NCBI GenBank assembly: GCA_024641985.1
Contig: JAHEBZ010000001.1
Span: 1-64,000, forward strand
Direction: 5' to 3'
From: Rhodoluna sp.
GTDB lineage: Bacteria; Actinomycetota; Actinomycetes; Actinomycetales; Microbacteriaceae
DNA: 64,000 bases
Numbering within the stretch: position 1 is the first letter of the stretch; each line of letters starts with the position of its first letter. Under the pieces are notes generated by a model that was not told the DNA's origin, searched no databases, and saw only the letters and a program-made list of their open reading frames with translations. A program made the translations under genes and the position numbers. This document shows positions 35,082 through 44,809 of the stretch, one piece after another.

Positions 35082-35303
35082 ATGGCCAGTAAAGACGGTG
35101 TCATCGAGATCGAGGGTTCGGTCGTCGAGGCTCTCCCAAACGCAATGTTTAGGGTCGAGTTGACTAACGGTCACAAGGTTCTTGCACACATTTCAGGCAA
35201 AATGCGTCAGCACTACATCCGCATCCTCCCAGAGGACCGCGTGATTGTTGAGCTAAGCACCTACGACCTGACTCGTGGCCGCATCATCTACCGATACAAA
35301 TAA
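35082..35303 (+). CDS. infA: Translation initiation factor IF-1
   Basis: The 73-residue OB-fold protein reads [20 protein letters not shown] and ends RGRIIYRYK, the IF-1 signature. It blocks the A site during initiation. It precedes rpmJ as usual for the alpha operon of Gram-positives. Confidence 0.98.
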   Translation: MASKDGVIEIEGSVVEALPNAMFRVELTNGHKVLAHISGKMRQHYIRILPEDRVIVELSTYDLTRGRIIYRYK

Positions 35304-35379
35304 AGACTTTCTGGCTGGGTCAAAAGACCTGGGCAGTTTGAAAAACGGTTAGCAATAACCCCAAACAGAAGCAAGAGAC

Positions 35380-35493
35380 ATGAAGGTAAACCCAAGCGTC
35401 AAGAAGATTTGCGACAAGTGCAAGGTCATCCGTCGCCACGGTCGCGTCATGGTTATCTGCGAAAACCCACGCCACAAACAGCGTCAGGGCTAA
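35380..35493 (+). CDS. rpmJ: 50S ribosomal protein L36 (zinc-binding form)
   Basis: This gene is too short for the ORF track. It encodes 37 residues starting [15 protein letters not shown] and ending RHKQRQG, with the four zinc ligands C11, C14, C27 and H32 all present. It lies 76 bp after infA, its usual neighbour. Confidence 0.97.
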   Translation: MKVNPSVKKICDKCKVIRRHGRVMVICENPRHKQRQG

Positions 35494-35525
35494 CAGCAGA
35501 TTGATTGTCCGCTAACCCGGGCAGC

Positions 35526-35573
35526 ATGAAGCAGAACCAAAGCAAAGACCCAAGCACCAAGAAGCAAAACTAA
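35526..35573 (+). other. 15-codon mini-ORF resembling a duplicated rpmJ start
   Basis: ATG at 35526 opens MKQNQSKDPSTKKQN and stops with TAA at 35571. Its 3' half ACCCAAGCACCAAGAAG matches 15 of 17 bases of rpmJ codons 4-9, and both begin ATGAAG. No good ribosome site precedes it. It may be a decayed partial duplication or a leader peptide. Confidence 0.3.
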
Positions 35574-35623
35574 AAATAAAAAAGTAGCGCAACGGCAAAG
35601 TTTCCTCGAAACCGAGTTGTCAC

Positions 35624-35641
35624 CCCCGGAGAAGGCCGGGG
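35624..35641 (+). other. Hairpin in the rpsM leader
   Basis: CCCCGG and CCGGGG form a six-base G/C stem around AGAAGG, about 58 bases upstream of rpsM, in the 205-bp gap after rpmJ. The loop contains an AGAAGG ribosome-site-like sequence. A regulatory role is possible but unproven. Confidence 0.4.
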
Positions 35642-35698
35642 CCCAATCGTGAGATTCGGATGCGTTACTTCAGACCTTCTAAAACAAGGAGAACTCCT

Positions 35699-36076
35699 AT
35701 GGCACGTGTTGCCGGAGCCGATATTCCAGACGCGAAGCGCGTCGAAATCGCACTTACCTACATCTACGGCATTGGCCGTACCCGTTCAGTACAGATCTTG
35801 GCCGAGACCAAGATCGACAAGAACACCCGTGTTAAAGACCTAACCGACGACCAGCTGGTTGCAATCCGTGACTTCATCGATGGCACTTTCAAGGTTGAGG
35901 GTGACCTACGTCGCGACGTAGCAGCAGACATCCGTCGCAAGGTTGAAATCGGTTCATACGAAGGTATTCGCCACCGCAAGGGCCTACCAGTGCGCGGTCA
36001 GCGCACCAAGACCAACGCTCGCACTCGCAAGGGTCCAAAGCGCACCGTAGCCGGCAAGAAGAAGGCAACCCGCTAG
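35699..36076 (+). CDS. rpsM: 30S ribosomal protein S13
   Basis: The 125-residue product starts [26 protein letters not shown], the S13 signature, after an AAGGAG ribosome site. The track start at 35660 adds 13 unrelated residues and is rejected. It ends with the basic [14 protein letters not shown] tail. Confidence 0.97.
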   Translation: MARVAGADIPDAKRVEIALTYIYGIGRTRSVQILAETKIDKNTRVKDLTDDQLVAIRDFIDGTFKVEGDLRRDVAADIRRKVEIGSYEGIRHRKGLPVRGQRTKTNARTRKGPKRTVAGKKKATR

Positions 36077-36119
36077 TAGCGGGCCTTCCCACAAACCTTA
36101 AGAATTTAGGAGAACAACC

Positions 36120-36530
36120 ATGGCAGCACCGAAGGCAAAGGCCGGCTCAGCCGCCCGCAAGCCACGCCGCAAAGAAAAGAAGAACATTGCTGTGGGTCAG
36201 GCTCACATCAAGTCGACCTTCAACAACACCATCGTTTCGATCACTGACCCAACGGGTGCAGTTATCTCATGGTCATCTTCAGGTGACGTAGGTTTCAAGG
36301 GTTCACGCAAGTCAACCCCATTCGCAGCGCAGCTTGCAGCCGAGTCGGCAGCACGCAAGGCTCAAGAGCACGGCCTAAAGAAGGTTGACGTTTTCGTCAA
36401 GGGTCCTGGTTCTGGTCGCGAGACTGCAATCCGTTCGCTACAGGCTGCTGGTCTAGAGGTTGGTTCAATCTCAGACGTAACTCCTCAGGCACACAACGGT
36501 TGCCGCCCTCCAAAGCGTCGCCGCGTCTAA
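36120..36530 (+). CDS. rpsK: 30S ribosomal protein S11
   Basis: The 136-residue product has the S11 motifs [19 protein letters not shown] and [10 protein letters not shown] at the end. It follows rpsM by 43 bases. The next gene is rpoA, not rpsD. Confidence 0.98.
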   Translation: MAAPKAKAGSAARKPRRKEKKNIAVGQAHIKSTFNNTIVSITDPTGAVISWSSSGDVGFKGSRKSTPFAAQLAAESAARKAQEHGLKKVDVFVKGPGSGRETAIRSLQAAGLEVGSISDVTPQAHNGCRPPKRRRV

Positions 36531-36564
36531 CCTTCGCCTTCATCCACCTTTATTTCGCAACAAA

Positions 36565-36622
36565 GCTTTGCAGTGGCCACTGCGAAGCCCCCAACAAATA
36601 GATATCAAATAGTGGATATCTA
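36565..36622 (+). other. Two hairpins between rpsK and rpoA
   Basis: GCTTTGCAGT-GGCC-ACTGCGAAGC (36565-36588) is a near-perfect 24-bp palindrome, with one G-U pair. TAGATATC (36599-36606) and GATATCTA (36615-36622) form a second eight-base stem around an eight-base loop, just before the rpoA ribosome site GAAAGGA. They occupy the place where many bacteria have rpsD. Confidence 0.5.
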
Positions 36623-36639
36623 GCTGAAAGGAACCAAAC

Positions 36640-37632
36640 GTGCTAATTGCACAGCGTCCAACTCTTCACGAAGAAGTCCTATCTCCAAACCGCTCACGCT
36701 TTGCGCTTGAGCCACTAGAGCCTGGCTTCGGTTACACCCTAGGCAACTCACTACGTCGCACCCTTCTTTCATCGATTCCTGGTGCAGCTGTTACCAGCAT
36801 CCGCATCGAAGGTGTTCCTCACGAGTTCTCAACCATCGAAGGCGTTAAAGAAGACGTCACCGAGATCATCCTTAACATCAAGGACCTCGTTGTTTCTTCT
36901 GAGCACGACGCCCCGGTTGTTGCACACCTTCGCAAGGCAACCGCTGGTCCGGTTACCGCTGCCGACATCCAGGCACCTGCCGGTGTTGAGATTCACAACC
37001 CTGAGCTAGTTATTGCAACCATCAACGCAAAGGCAAAGTTCGAAGTTGAGCTAACCATCGAGCGTGGCCGCGGCTATGTTCAGGCATCTCAGAACCGCAA
37101 CCCAGATGCAGATGCTGGCGTTATCCCAATCGACTCGATCTACTCGCCAGTTCTCAAGGTTTCATACCGCGTTGAGGCAACCCGTGCGGGAGAGTTCACC
37201 AACTTCGACAAGCTAATTGTTGACGTTGAGTCAAAGCCTTCGATCACCCCTCGCGATGCAGTTGCATCAGCAGGTTCAACCCTTGTTGAGCTATTCGGCT
37301 TGGCACGTGAATTGAACGTTGCAGCAGAAGGCATCGAGATTGGCCCAGCACCGGTTGAGGCCGGCCTGTCGCCAGAGCTCGCAATGCCTATCGAAGACCT
37401 GGACCTAACCGTCCGTTCATACAACTGCCTAAAGCGTGAAGGCATCAACACCGTTTCAGAGCTAATCGCTTTGTCAGAAGACCAGTTGATGAACATCCGT
37501 AACTTCGGTAGCAAGTCGGTAGACGAGGTTCGCGACAAGCTAACCTCAATGGGACTCAAGTTCAAGGATGCCGTCCCAGGCTTCGATGCAGCATACTTCA
37601 GCTCGGCCTACGACGAGGATGACCAGGCGTAA
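36640..37632 (+). CDS. rpoA: RNA polymerase alpha subunit
   Basis: The 330-residue protein has the N-terminal assembly domain ([31 protein letters not shown] in two blocks) and the C-terminal DNA-binding domain with [20 protein letters not shown] and [11 protein letters not shown]. Start is GTG 36640. It lies between rpsK and rplQ in the alpha operon. Confidence 0.98.
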   Translation: MLIAQRPTLHEEVLSPNRSRFALEPLEPGFGYTLGNSLRRTLLSSIPGAAVTSIRIEGVPHEFSTIEGVKEDVTEIILNIKDLVVSSEHDAPVVAHLRKATAGPVTAADIQAPAGVEIHNPELVIATINAKAKFEVELTIERGRGYVQASQNRNPDADAGVIPIDSIYSPVLKVSYRVEATRAGEFTNFDKLIVDVESKPSITPRDAVASAGSTLVELFGLARELNVAAEGIEIGPAPVEAGLSPELAMPIEDLDLTVRSYNCLKREGINTVSELIALSEDQLMNIRNFGSKSVDEVRDKLTSMGLKFKDAVPGFDAAYFSSAYDEDDQA

Positions 37633-37671
37633 GCCGGTCTCTGGATCACAGAAATCTAAGAGGAGAAAACA

Positions 37672-38199
37672 ATGCCTACCCCAAGTAAGGGTCCACGTCT
37701 AGGTGGCAGCTCATCACACGAGCGTCTAATGCTTCGCAACATGGCAACTTCGTTGTTCATGCACGGCAAGATCACCACCACCGAGACCAAGGCCAAGCGC
37801 CTTCGTCCGGTGGCTGAGCGTCTAGTAACCTTCGCAAAGCGCGGAGACCTTCACGCACGCCGTCGCGTTATGCAGCAGATCACCGACAAGTCGGTTGTTC
37901 ACGAGCTATTCGCAAACATCGCACCACAGGTTGCCGAGCGCCAGGGTGGCTACACCCGCATCACCAAGCTTGGTTACCGCAAGGGTGACAACGCGCCAAT
38001 GGCACTGATCGAGCTAGTTCTTGAGCCAGTGAACCCAAAGGCAGTTACCAAGAAGCCAAAGCTTGAGAACTCAGTAAAGGCAACCGCAGTTGCTGCACCA
38101 GTTGTTGAAGAAGTCGTAGAGACCGAAGCAGCAGTTGAGGCTTCAGCTGAAGCCGTTGCAGAGGCGCCAGCCGCCGACGAGACTGCAGCTGCAGAATAA
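37672..38199 (+). CDS. rplQ: 50S ribosomal protein L17 with acidic C-terminal tail
   Basis: The core ([25 protein letters not shown], then [15 protein letters not shown]) ends near residue 120 with [15 protein letters not shown]. The last 50 residues are Val/Ala/Glu-rich and strongly acidic. It is the last gene of the alpha operon, followed by a terminator-like hairpin. Confidence 0.97.
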   Translation: MPTPSKGPRLGGSSSHERLMLRNMATSLFMHGKITTTETKAKRLRPVAERLVTFAKRGDLHARRRVMQQITDKSVVHELFANIAPQVAERQGGYTRITKLGYRKGDNAPMALIELVLEPVNPKAVTKKPKLENSVKATAVAAPVVEEVVETEAAVEASAEAVAEAPAADETAAAE

Positions 38200-38218
38200 T
38201 CTGACCGCTAACAAGCTC

Positions 38219-39085
38219 ATGAATCAGCCCGTTGACCACAAGGTCGACGGGCTGATTCGCTTTAGGCTCGATTTTGGCTACGACGGAACTGATTATTGGG
38301 GTTATGCCCAACAAAAGAAGTTCAAAACCGTTCAAGGCGAGTTGCTTGCCGCTCTGACCACTATTTTTGGTGAGAGCAAAAACGATTTTGAAATGCGCGT
38401 TGCCGGCCGAACCGATGCCGGTGTGCACGCATCCGCGCAGGTTGCCCACATCGATCTTTCTAGGCAGCAGCTCAAACGGCTTGGTCGCTCAAATGGTTTT
38501 GTGGGCAAACTAAACGATTTGCTGCCCGACGACATCCATGTGCATTCAATAACCGAGCCACCCGCCGGTTTTGATGCTCGCTATTCGGCCACCTGGCGCC
38601 GCTATCGATATCGCATCGCTGATGGTGCCGCACTTAAAGACCCGCAAAAGGGGCGCTTTACGCTGTGGGTTAAGCATGAACTCGACGATTTGGCCATGAA
38701 GGCCGCTGCTCTAGAACTTTGTGGCCTGCACGACTACGCGTCTTTTTGCCGCCCCAAACCAAACTCAACCACGATTCGCCAAATTAGATCGATCGAAATT
38801 AGCCGCAACAAACTCGAGGGAAACGTTATCGAGGTTGAGCTGTTGGCCGATGCCTTTTGCTACAACATGGTTCGATCTATAGTTGGCGCACTGATTGCCG
38901 CAGGTGAAGGCAAAGCCGGCCCGGCCGATATTGCGGCAGCTCTGGCTCGGCGCACACGAGTTGGCTCATACAAGGTTCAACTGCCTCGCGGCCTAACTTT
39001 GATTGGCGTTGGTTACCCAAGCGACGATCAGCTGGCTGCCCAAGCAGAGATTGCCAAAAATCGACGCTCATTGGATGAAAACTAG
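38219..39085 (+). CDS. truA: tRNA pseudouridine(38-40) synthase TruA
   Basis: The 288-residue protein has the family opening LDFGYDGTDYWGYAQQ, the catalytic Asp in VAGRTDAGVHA and the FCYNMVRSIVGALI motif. It isomerises uridines 38-40 in the anticodon arm. ATG 38219 is the first usable start but has no ribosome site and lies at the foot of a 16-bp hairpin; the family core begins about 13 codons later, so CTG 38252 is a possible real start. The track start at 38135 is inside rplQ. Confidence 0.93.
   Translation: MNQPVDHKVDGLIRFRLDFGYDGTDYWGYAQQKKFKTVQGELLAALTTIFGESKNDFEMRVAGRTDAGVHASAQVAHIDLSRQQLKRLGRSNGFVGKLNDLLPDDIHVHSITEPPAGFDARYSATWRRYRYRIADGAALKDPQKGRFTLWVKHELDDLAMKAAALELCGLHDYASFCRPKPNSTTIRQIRSIEISRNKLEGNVIEVELLADAFCYNMVRSIVGALIAAGEGKAGPADIAAALARRTRVGSYKVQLPRGLTLIGVGYPSDDQLAAQAEIAKNRRSLDEN
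38221..38258 (+). terminator. Terminator-like hairpin overlapping the truA start
   Basis: GAATCAGCCCGTTGAC pairs with GTCGACGGGCTGATTC (15 Watson-Crick pairs and one G-U) around CACAAG, followed by GCTTTAG. The tail resembles the tuf terminator tail (CGCTTTAA). Its first base is the G of the proposed truA ATG, so the hairpin lies inside the coding sequence. Confidence 0.75.
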
Positions 39086-39117
39086 GGTTTGACCCGCAGG
39101 GCATCTACGGTCTAGAC

Positions 39118-39146
39118 TTGACCTTTGGTATTGGCAAACGTTAAAT
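39118..39146 (+). promoter_or_regulatory. Promoter of rplM-rpsI
   Basis: -35 TTGACC (39118-39123) and -10 TTAAAT (39141-39146) are separated by exactly 17 bp, in the 148-bp gap after truA. This is the best-spaced promoter in the window. Confidence 0.75.
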
Positions 39147-39170
39147 GCCAATGTGAAAACTTGGATCCCG

Positions 39171-39208
39171 AGAAGTTAGAACTTCTAGCGCGGATTCATT
39201 TCAATCCG
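39171..39208 (+). other. Two hairpins in the rplM leader
   Basis: AGAAGTT/AACTTCT (39171-39186) and CGGATT/AATCCG (39191-39208) are adjacent inverted repeats between promoter and GTG start. A feedback site for L13 is possible, as leaders of this operon are regulated in other bacteria. Confidence 0.4.
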
Positions 39209-39233
39209 ATATAGAAATAGAAGGCAATTTACC

Positions 39234-39677
39234 GTGCGTACTTATTCTCCAAAGGCTCACGAGCTGAGCAACGAGTGGCTAGTCATCGACGCCACCGACG
39301 TAGTTCTCGGCCGTCTTGCAACTCACGCTGCTACCTTGCTTCGCGGCAAGCACAAGCCAACCTTTGCACCTCACATGGACAACGGTGACTTCGTAATCAT
39401 CATCAACGCTGAGAAGGTAGCCCTAACCGGTTCGAAGCTCAAGCAGAAGAAGGCTTACCGTCACTCTGGTTACCCAGGTGGTCTAACCGCAACTACCTAT
39501 GCTGAGCTTCTAGAGAAGAGCCCAGAGAAGGCAGTCGAGAAGGCTATCAAGGGCATGTTGCCTCACAACAAGCTAGGTGCAGACCAGCTTTCAAAGCTTA
39601 AGGTTTACCGCGGCGCAGAGCACCCACACGCAGCTCAGCAGCCAAAGCCTTTCATCATCGACCAGGTAGCTCAGTAA
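39234..39677 (+). CDS. rplM: 50S ribosomal protein L13
   Basis: The 147-residue product begins [20 protein letters not shown] and contains [20 protein letters not shown] and [10 protein letters not shown], all L13 features. Start is GTG 39234. It forms a two-gene operon with rpsI. Confidence 0.98.
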   Translation: MRTYSPKAHELSNEWLVIDATDVVLGRLATHAATLLRGKHKPTFAPHMDNGDFVIIINAEKVALTGSKLKQKKAYRHSGYPGGLTATTYAELLEKSPEKAVEKAIKGMLPHNKLGADQLSKLKVYRGAEHPHAAQQPKPFIIDQVAQ

Positions 39678-39687
39678 GGATCTCCCA

Positions 39688-40179
39688 ATGGCTAAGAACG
39701 AAATCGTAGAAGACGTAGTAGCTCCAGAGAGCTACACCACCGAGACTCCAGCTGCCAAGGCAGCACCGGCTAAGTCACGTGGCCCACTAACCACTCCAGG
39801 CGCTGGCCTTGGTCGCCGCAAGCAGGCAATTGCTCGCGTGCGCATCGTTCCAGGCACCGGAGTCATCAAGGTTAACGGCCGTGCGCTTGAAGACTACTTC
39901 CCAAACAAGTTGCACCAGCAGCTAATCACCGACCCATTCACCGTTCTTGACCTAAAGGGTGCTTACGACGTAATCGCTCGCATCTCAGGCGGCGGCTCGG
40001 CTGGTCAGGCTGGCGCACTTCGTCTAGGCATTGCTCGTTCATTGAACGAGATCGACCGCGACAACAACCGCCCAACCCTTAAGAAGGCTGGCTTCCTAAA
40101 GCGCGACCCACGTGTCATCGAGCGCAAGAAGGCCGGTCTCAAGAAGGCACGTAAGGCTTCTCAGTTCTCGAAGCGTTAA
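39688..40179 (+). CDS. rpsI: 30S ribosomal protein S9
   Basis: The 163-residue product has an N-terminal extension of about 38 residues, then the core [19 protein letters not shown]. It ends with [12 protein letters not shown], whose Ser-Lys-Arg tail touches the P-site tRNA. Confidence 0.98.
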   Translation: MAKNEIVEDVVAPESYTTETPAAKAAPAKSRGPLTTPGAGLGRRKQAIARVRIVPGTGVIKVNGRALEDYFPNKLHQQLITDPFTVLDLKGAYDVIARISGGGSAGQAGALRLGIARSLNEIDRDNNRPTLKKAGFLKRDPRVIERKKAGLKKARKASQFSKR

Positions 40180-40217
40180 TCCTTCGCTTCACGCGCTGGC
40201 TTCGCTAGTCTTCACTT

Positions 40218-41564
40218 ATGGCTCGACTATTTGGCACCGATGGTGTTCGTGGTTTAGCCAACCGTGACTTGACTGTCGAGATGGCATTGCAGATCGCTCA
40301 GGCGGCCGCAATCGTTCTCGGTTCAGAGGCCCGCAGCCGTGGCATCAAACCTAAAGCCGTTATCGGCCGCGACCCCCGAATCTCTGGGGAGTTCCTTGCA
40401 GCAGCAGTTGCAGCGGGGCTCTCGAGTTCGGGGGTTGACGTTTTTGATGCCGGTGTTCTGCCCACCCCGGCCACCGCCTTTCTAACTGCCGACCTCGATG
40501 CCGATTTTGGTGTCATGATTTCGGCTTCGCACAATGCGGCCCCCGATAACGGCATCAAAATCTTTGCCCGCGGCGGCCACAAGCTTGATGATTCGATCGA
40601 AGAGGCCATCGAAGCGGCAATGGCCGGCGAAAAGCTGGCCCCGATTGGCGCAGGCGTTGGCCACGTTAGTCGGTTTGCCGATGCCGAAGATCGCTACATC
40701 GTGCACCTGCTCAAGTCTTTGCCTAATCGCCTCGATGGCCTAAAGATTGTGCTCGATTGCGCACACGGCGCCGCTGCCGGGGTTTCGCCCGAAGTGTTTG
40801 TTGATGCCGGCGCAAAGGTAATTGTGATTGGCGCCGAACCCGATGGCCTCAACATCAACGATGGCTATGGCTCGACCCACCTGAGTGCCCTGCAAACGGC
40901 TGTGCTTGAAAACGGCGCAGACCTTGGCATTGCGCACGATGGCGATGCCGACCGCTGCCTGGCGGTTGACCACACCGGTGCCATTGTTGATGGCGATCAA
41001 ATTATGGCAATTTTGGCGTTGTCGCTAAAAGAGCGCGGGCAGCTTGCTCGCAACACGTTGGTTGCCACCGTGATGAGCAACCTGGGCCTCAAGATTGCCA
41101 TGCAAGAAAATGGCATCAACATGATCGAAACCAAGGTTGGCGATCGCTATGTGCTCGAAGAGATTCGCGCCGGCGGCTACACCCTTGGCGGCGAGCAATC
41201 GGGTCACGTTATTTTTAGCCAATATGCCACCACCGGCGATGGCATTTTGACCGGCCTAAAAATTGGTGCCGAGGTGGCTCGAACCAAAAAGACTTTGGCC
41301 GAGCTTGCTTCTGCCATGAAGGTTTACCCCCAGGTTCTAATCAACGTAAAGGGTGTTGACAAGACTCGGGTTGATTCGAACCAAGCGGTGCAGGCGGTTG
41401 TGGCCGAGGCCGAGGCCGATCTGCATGGCAGTGGCCGTGTGCTGCTGCGAGCATCGGGCACCGAGGCTCTTGTTCGAGTGATGGTTGAAGCCGCCGATGA
41501 AGGCACCGCGCAAAGCTGGGCCGAGCGCATTTCCCGCGTGGTTGAAGTCGAACTAAAACCCTAA
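40218..41564 (+). CDS. glmM: Phosphoglucosamine mutase
   Basis: The 448-residue protein starts [19 protein letters not shown] and has the phosphoserine loop [16 protein letters not shown], the metal loop DGDADR and the sugar-binding GGEQSGH. It converts glucosamine 6-phosphate to the 1-phosphate for peptidoglycan precursors. Together with glmS two genes away it forms the usual actinobacterial cluster after rpsI. Its 3' end overlaps coaA by 4 bp. Confidence 0.97.
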   Translation: MARLFGTDGVRGLANRDLTVEMALQIAQAAAIVLGSEARSRGIKPKAVIGRDPRISGEFLAAAVAAGLSSSGVDVFDAGVLPTPATAFLTADLDADFGVMISASHNAAPDNGIKIFARGGHKLDDSIEEAIEAAMAGEKLAPIGAGVGHVSRFADAEDRYIVHLLKSLPNRLDGLKIVLDCAHGAAAGVSPEVFVDAGAKVIVIGAEPDGLNINDGYGSTHLSALQTAVLENGADLGIAHDGDADRCLAVDHTGAIVDGDQIMAILALSLKERGQLARNTLVATVMSNLGLKIAMQENGINMIETKVGDRYVLEEIRAGGYTLGGEQSGHVIFSQYATTGDGILTGLKIGAEVARTKKTLAELASAMKVYPQVLINVKGVDKTRVDSNQAVQAVVAEAEADLHGSGRVLLRASGTEALVRVMVEAADEGTAQSWAERISRVVEVELKP

Positions 41565-42523
41565 AGTTTGCGCAGCAAAACCGATTCGACGGTGTGGTTG
41601 GTGCCCTTGCGAAGCACCAGGGTGGCACGGTTTCGGGTTGGCAATATGTTTTGAATCAGGTTTGGCAAGTTGATGGTTTGCCAAATCTCGTTTGCACGAG
41701 CCAGGGCCTTATCAAAGGGCATTTCGGCATAACGGTGAAAATATGATGCTGGGTTAGTAAAGGCCGAATCGCGCAATTTTTCGAATCTCTTGATAAACCA
41801 AGAGTTCAAATTATGGGCTTCGGCATCGACATAAATTTTGAAGTCGAAATAATCGCTTAGTGCCAGCTCTTGACCCGCGCCAGGTGCCTGCAACACATTC
41901 AAACCCTCAACGATCAAAACATCGGGCGCGTGCACCACGATGGTTTCGCCTTCAACGATGTCGTAGCTGAGGTGCGAATAAACCGGAGCCTCAACCTCTG
42001 CCGCACCCGACTTCACATCGGCAACGAACTTCAAGAGGGCAAGCCGATCATAGGATTCTGGAAACCCCTTGCGAGCCATGAGGCCGCGCTTCTCTAGCTC
42101 GGCGTTCGCAAACAGAAAACCATCGGTGGTGATGAGTTCAACCCGAGGGGTGCCCTCCCAACGGCTTAGAAGTTCTTTGAGCAAGCGCGACACGGTTGAT
42201 TTGCCAACGGCCACCGAACCGGCAACGCCAATGATGAACGGTGTGCGGCCGGCGCGCTCACCCATGAAATCGCTTGTTGCGCTGTGCAGCTTTTGGGTTT
42301 CGGCAACATACAGGTTTAGCAGGCGGCTGAGCGGCAAGTAGACATCGGTGACTTCTTTGATGTCGAGAAAGTCGCCGAGGCCACGAATCTGCTGAATTTC
42401 GGCTTCGGTTAGCGGCAATTCGGTGGCGTGACCTAGCTCGGCCCAATCGGCGCGCGAAATTTCTACGAAGGGGCTTAGTTGATTGCCCGAATCGATGTTG
42501 TTGCCCGCCTGTGCTGCGCTCAC
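41561..42523 (-). CDS. coaA: Pantothenate kinase, type I
   Basis: The 320-residue protein has the P-loop [15 protein letters not shown], the [18 protein letters not shown] segment and SYDIVEGE. It phosphorylates pantothenate, the first step of coenzyme A synthesis. It lies on the opposite strand between glmM and glmS, its start only 29 bp from glmS, so the two promoters must overlap. Confidence 0.95.
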   Translation of the reverse strand: MSAAQAGNNIDSGNQLSPFVEISRADWAELGHATELPLTEAEIQQIRGLGDFLDIKEVTDVYLPLSRLLNLYVAETQKLHSATSDFMGERAGRTPFIIGVAGSVAVGKSTVSRLLKELLSRWEGTPRVELITTDGFLFANAELEKRGLMARKGFPESYDRLALLKFVADVKSGAAEVEAPVYSHLSYDIVEGETIVVHAPDVLIVEGLNVLQAPGAGQELALSDYFDFKIYVDAEAHNLNSWFIKRFEKLRDSAFTNPASYFHRYAEMPFDKALARANEIWQTINLPNLIQNILPTRNRATLVLRKGTNHTVESVLLRKL

Positions 42524-42552
42524 AAGTAGCCATTCTGCCGTAAATTAGAAGC

Positions 42553-44409
42553 ATGTGTGGAATCGTTGGTTATGTAGGCCCGAAGTCAACCCTTGATGTT
42601 CTTCTCGGCGGCTTGCGCCGCCTCGAATACCGCGGCTATGACTCGGCCGGTGTTTCGGTTATCGCCAACGGCGGCGGCCTCGAAACCCGCAAAAAAGCTG
42701 GCAAACTTGACAACCTAATTGCCGAAATCACCAGCCACCCGTTGCCGGCCGCCAACATTGGCATTGGCCACACCCGCTGGGCAACCCACGGTGCGCCAAC
42801 CGACGGCAACGCGCACCCGCACCTTGGTGGCCCAACCAGCAAACTTTCGCTAATTCACAACGGCATAATCGAAAACTTTGCCGAGCTGAAGGCCGAGCTT
42901 GTGGCCGAAGGCACCCGGTTTGCATCAGAGACCGACTCAGAGGTTGCCGCGCACCTTATTGCGCGCGAATTTGAAGCCACCAACGACCTGCCAACCGCGT
43001 TTGCCAACGTGGTTCAGCGCTTGCACGGCGCGTTCACCATTTTGGTAATTCACGAAGACCAGCCCGATGTGGTTTTGGCGGCCCGACGCAACGCACCTTT
43101 GGTGATTGGTTTGGGCGATGGCGAAAACTTTTTGGGCTCAGATGTGGCCGCGTTTGTGGAGCACACCAAGCGCGCTATCTCGGTTGGCCAAGACGAAATT
43201 GTTAGCTTGCGAGCCGGCGAGGTTAGCATTCGCAAGTTCTCGGGCGAGCCTGTGACCCCGGTCGAATTCACCATTGACTGGGATGCCTCGGCGGCCAGCA
43301 AGGGCGGCTGGTCGAGCTTTATGGCCAAAGAAATCGCCGATCAGCCTCAGGCTGTTGCCGACACCCTGATGGGCCGCTTGGCCTCAGACGGTTCGGTTCG
43401 CCTAAGCGAAATCGATGGCCTCAGCGAGCAAGACATCTTGAACATCGATCGCATCGTCATGGTTGCCTGTGGCACCGCCGCCTATGCCTGTGATGTTGCC
43501 AAGTATGCAATCGAAAAGTTCTCGCGCATTCCGGTGCAGGTAGAGCTTTCGCACGAGTTTCGCTATCGCGACCCGATCGTAACGCCAAACACATTGATTG
43601 TGGCCGTAAGCCAATCGGGTGAAACCATGGACACCCTGATGGCTACTAGATACGCCAAAGAGGCGGGCGCCAAGGTGCTTGCTATCTGCAACACCCAGGG
43701 TGCAACTCTGGCTCGCGAATCAGACGCCGTGATCTACACCCACGCCGGCCCAGAGGTTGCGGTTGCATCGACCAAGGCCCTGGTTGCGCAAATCACAGCC
43801 GGCTACCTGCTGGCTTTGTTTTTGGCTGCCGGCCGCGGCGCAATGCCAAAGGCCGAGCTAGCGCGACTTGGCCAAGAGCTGTTGCAAATGCCCGCGAGCG
43901 TGGCCGAGGTGCTCGAGCGCCTCGAACCTATTCGCCAACTTGGCAAAGATATGGCTGACGCCAAGTCGGTCTTGTTTCTCGGCCGCAACGTTGGTTTTCC
44001 GGTTGCCATGGAGGGTGCGCTCAAGCTCAAAGAACTCGCCTACATTCATGCCGAAGGGTTTGCAGCCGGTGAGCTAAAGCACGGCCCGATTGCGCTCATC
44101 GAAGAGGGGCAGCCGGTTATTGTGATTGTGCCTAGCCAGCGCGATGTTGACAGCCTGCACCCAAAGGTGATTTCTAACATCCAAGAAATTCGCGCCCGCG
44201 GCGCCAGAGTGATTGCCATCGCCGAAGAGGGCGACAACCAGGTTGCCGATTATGCCGAGCACGTGGTGTTTGTGCCAAAGGCCGAGTCAATATTTGCCGC
44301 GATTTTGACAGTGGTTCCGCTGCAGATTTTTGCTCTCGAGCTATCAACTGCCAAGGGCCTCGATGTTGACCAACCGCGTAACCTTGCAAAGTCTGTAACC
44401 GTCGAATAG
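42553..44409 (+). CDS. glmS: Glutamine-fructose-6-phosphate aminotransferase
   Basis: The 618-residue protein begins MCGIVGYVG with the catalytic Cys2 of the class II glutaminase domain. Two SIS domains follow (VACGTAAYACDVAKY, VAVSQSGETMDTLMA) and it ends DQPRNLAKSVTVE. It makes glucosamine 6-phosphate, the substrate of GlmM. No glmS ribozyme is seen; the upstream gap is only 29 bp. Confidence 0.98.
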   Translation: MCGIVGYVGPKSTLDVLLGGLRRLEYRGYDSAGVSVIANGGGLETRKKAGKLDNLIAEITSHPLPAANIGIGHTRWATHGAPTDGNAHPHLGGPTSKLSLIHNGIIENFAELKAELVAEGTRFASETDSEVAAHLIAREFEATNDLPTAFANVVQRLHGAFTILVIHEDQPDVVLAARRNAPLVIGLGDGENFLGSDVAAFVEHTKRAISVGQDEIVSLRAGEVSIRKFSGEPVTPVEFTIDWDASAASKGGWSSFMAKEIADQPQAVADTLMGRLASDGSVRLSEIDGLSEQDILNIDRIVMVACGTAAYACDVAKYAIEKFSRIPVQVELSHEFRYRDPIVTPNTLIVAVSQSGETMDTLMATRYAKEAGAKVLAICNTQGATLARESDAVIYTHAGPEVAVASTKALVAQITAGYLLALFLAAGRGAMPKAELARLGQELLQMPASVAEVLERLEPIRQLGKDMADAKSVLFLGRNVGFPVAMEGALKLKELAYIHAEGFAAGELKHGPIALIEEGQPVIVIVPSQRDVDSLHPKVISNIQEIRARGARVIAIAEEGDNQVADYAEHVVFVPKAESIFAAILTVVPLQIFALELSTAKGLDVDQPRNLAKSVTVE

Positions 44410-44413
44410 CCAA

Positions 44414-44809
44414 ATGATTATCGGCGTTGGCATAGACACCGTTCAGCTGAGCCGATTTGAGGCCAAGCTGGCCGAGACGCCACGCCTAAAAGACCGATTG
44501 TTTCTCGACATCGAAACCGTTGATGCCAGCCTGCAAACACTGGCCGGCCGCTTTGCCGCCAAAGAAGCGGTTATCAAGGCACTTGCCGGTGACCCGGGCA
44601 TTGAGTGGCACGGCATCGAAGTTGGCAAAGAATCAACCGGAAAACCGGTTATTTGGCTGCACGGCTCGACGGCTAAAGTTGCACTTAGGGCCGGCATTCG
44701 CAAGCTTCATGTTTCGATCAGCCACGATGGCAACCACGCGGTAGCCTTTGTGGTTGCCGAGGGCGCCGCAGAACATTCGACAGAGTCAAACCAGGGAGGT
44801 GCGCTTTGA
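44414..44809 (+). CDS. acpS: Holo-[acyl-carrier-protein] synthase
   Basis: The 131-residue protein has the AcpS motif IIGVGIDTVQLSRFE with the metal-binding Asp and FAAKEAVIKAL, plus VSISHDGNHAVAFVV. It attaches 4'-phosphopantetheine from CoA to acyl carrier protein. It overlaps alr by 4 bp. Confidence 0.95.
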   Translation: MIIGVGIDTVQLSRFEAKLAETPRLKDRLFLDIETVDASLQTLAGRFAAKEAVIKALAGDPGIEWHGIEVGKESTGKPVIWLHGSTAKVALRAGIRKLHVSISHDGNHAVAFVVAEGAAEHSTESNQGGAL

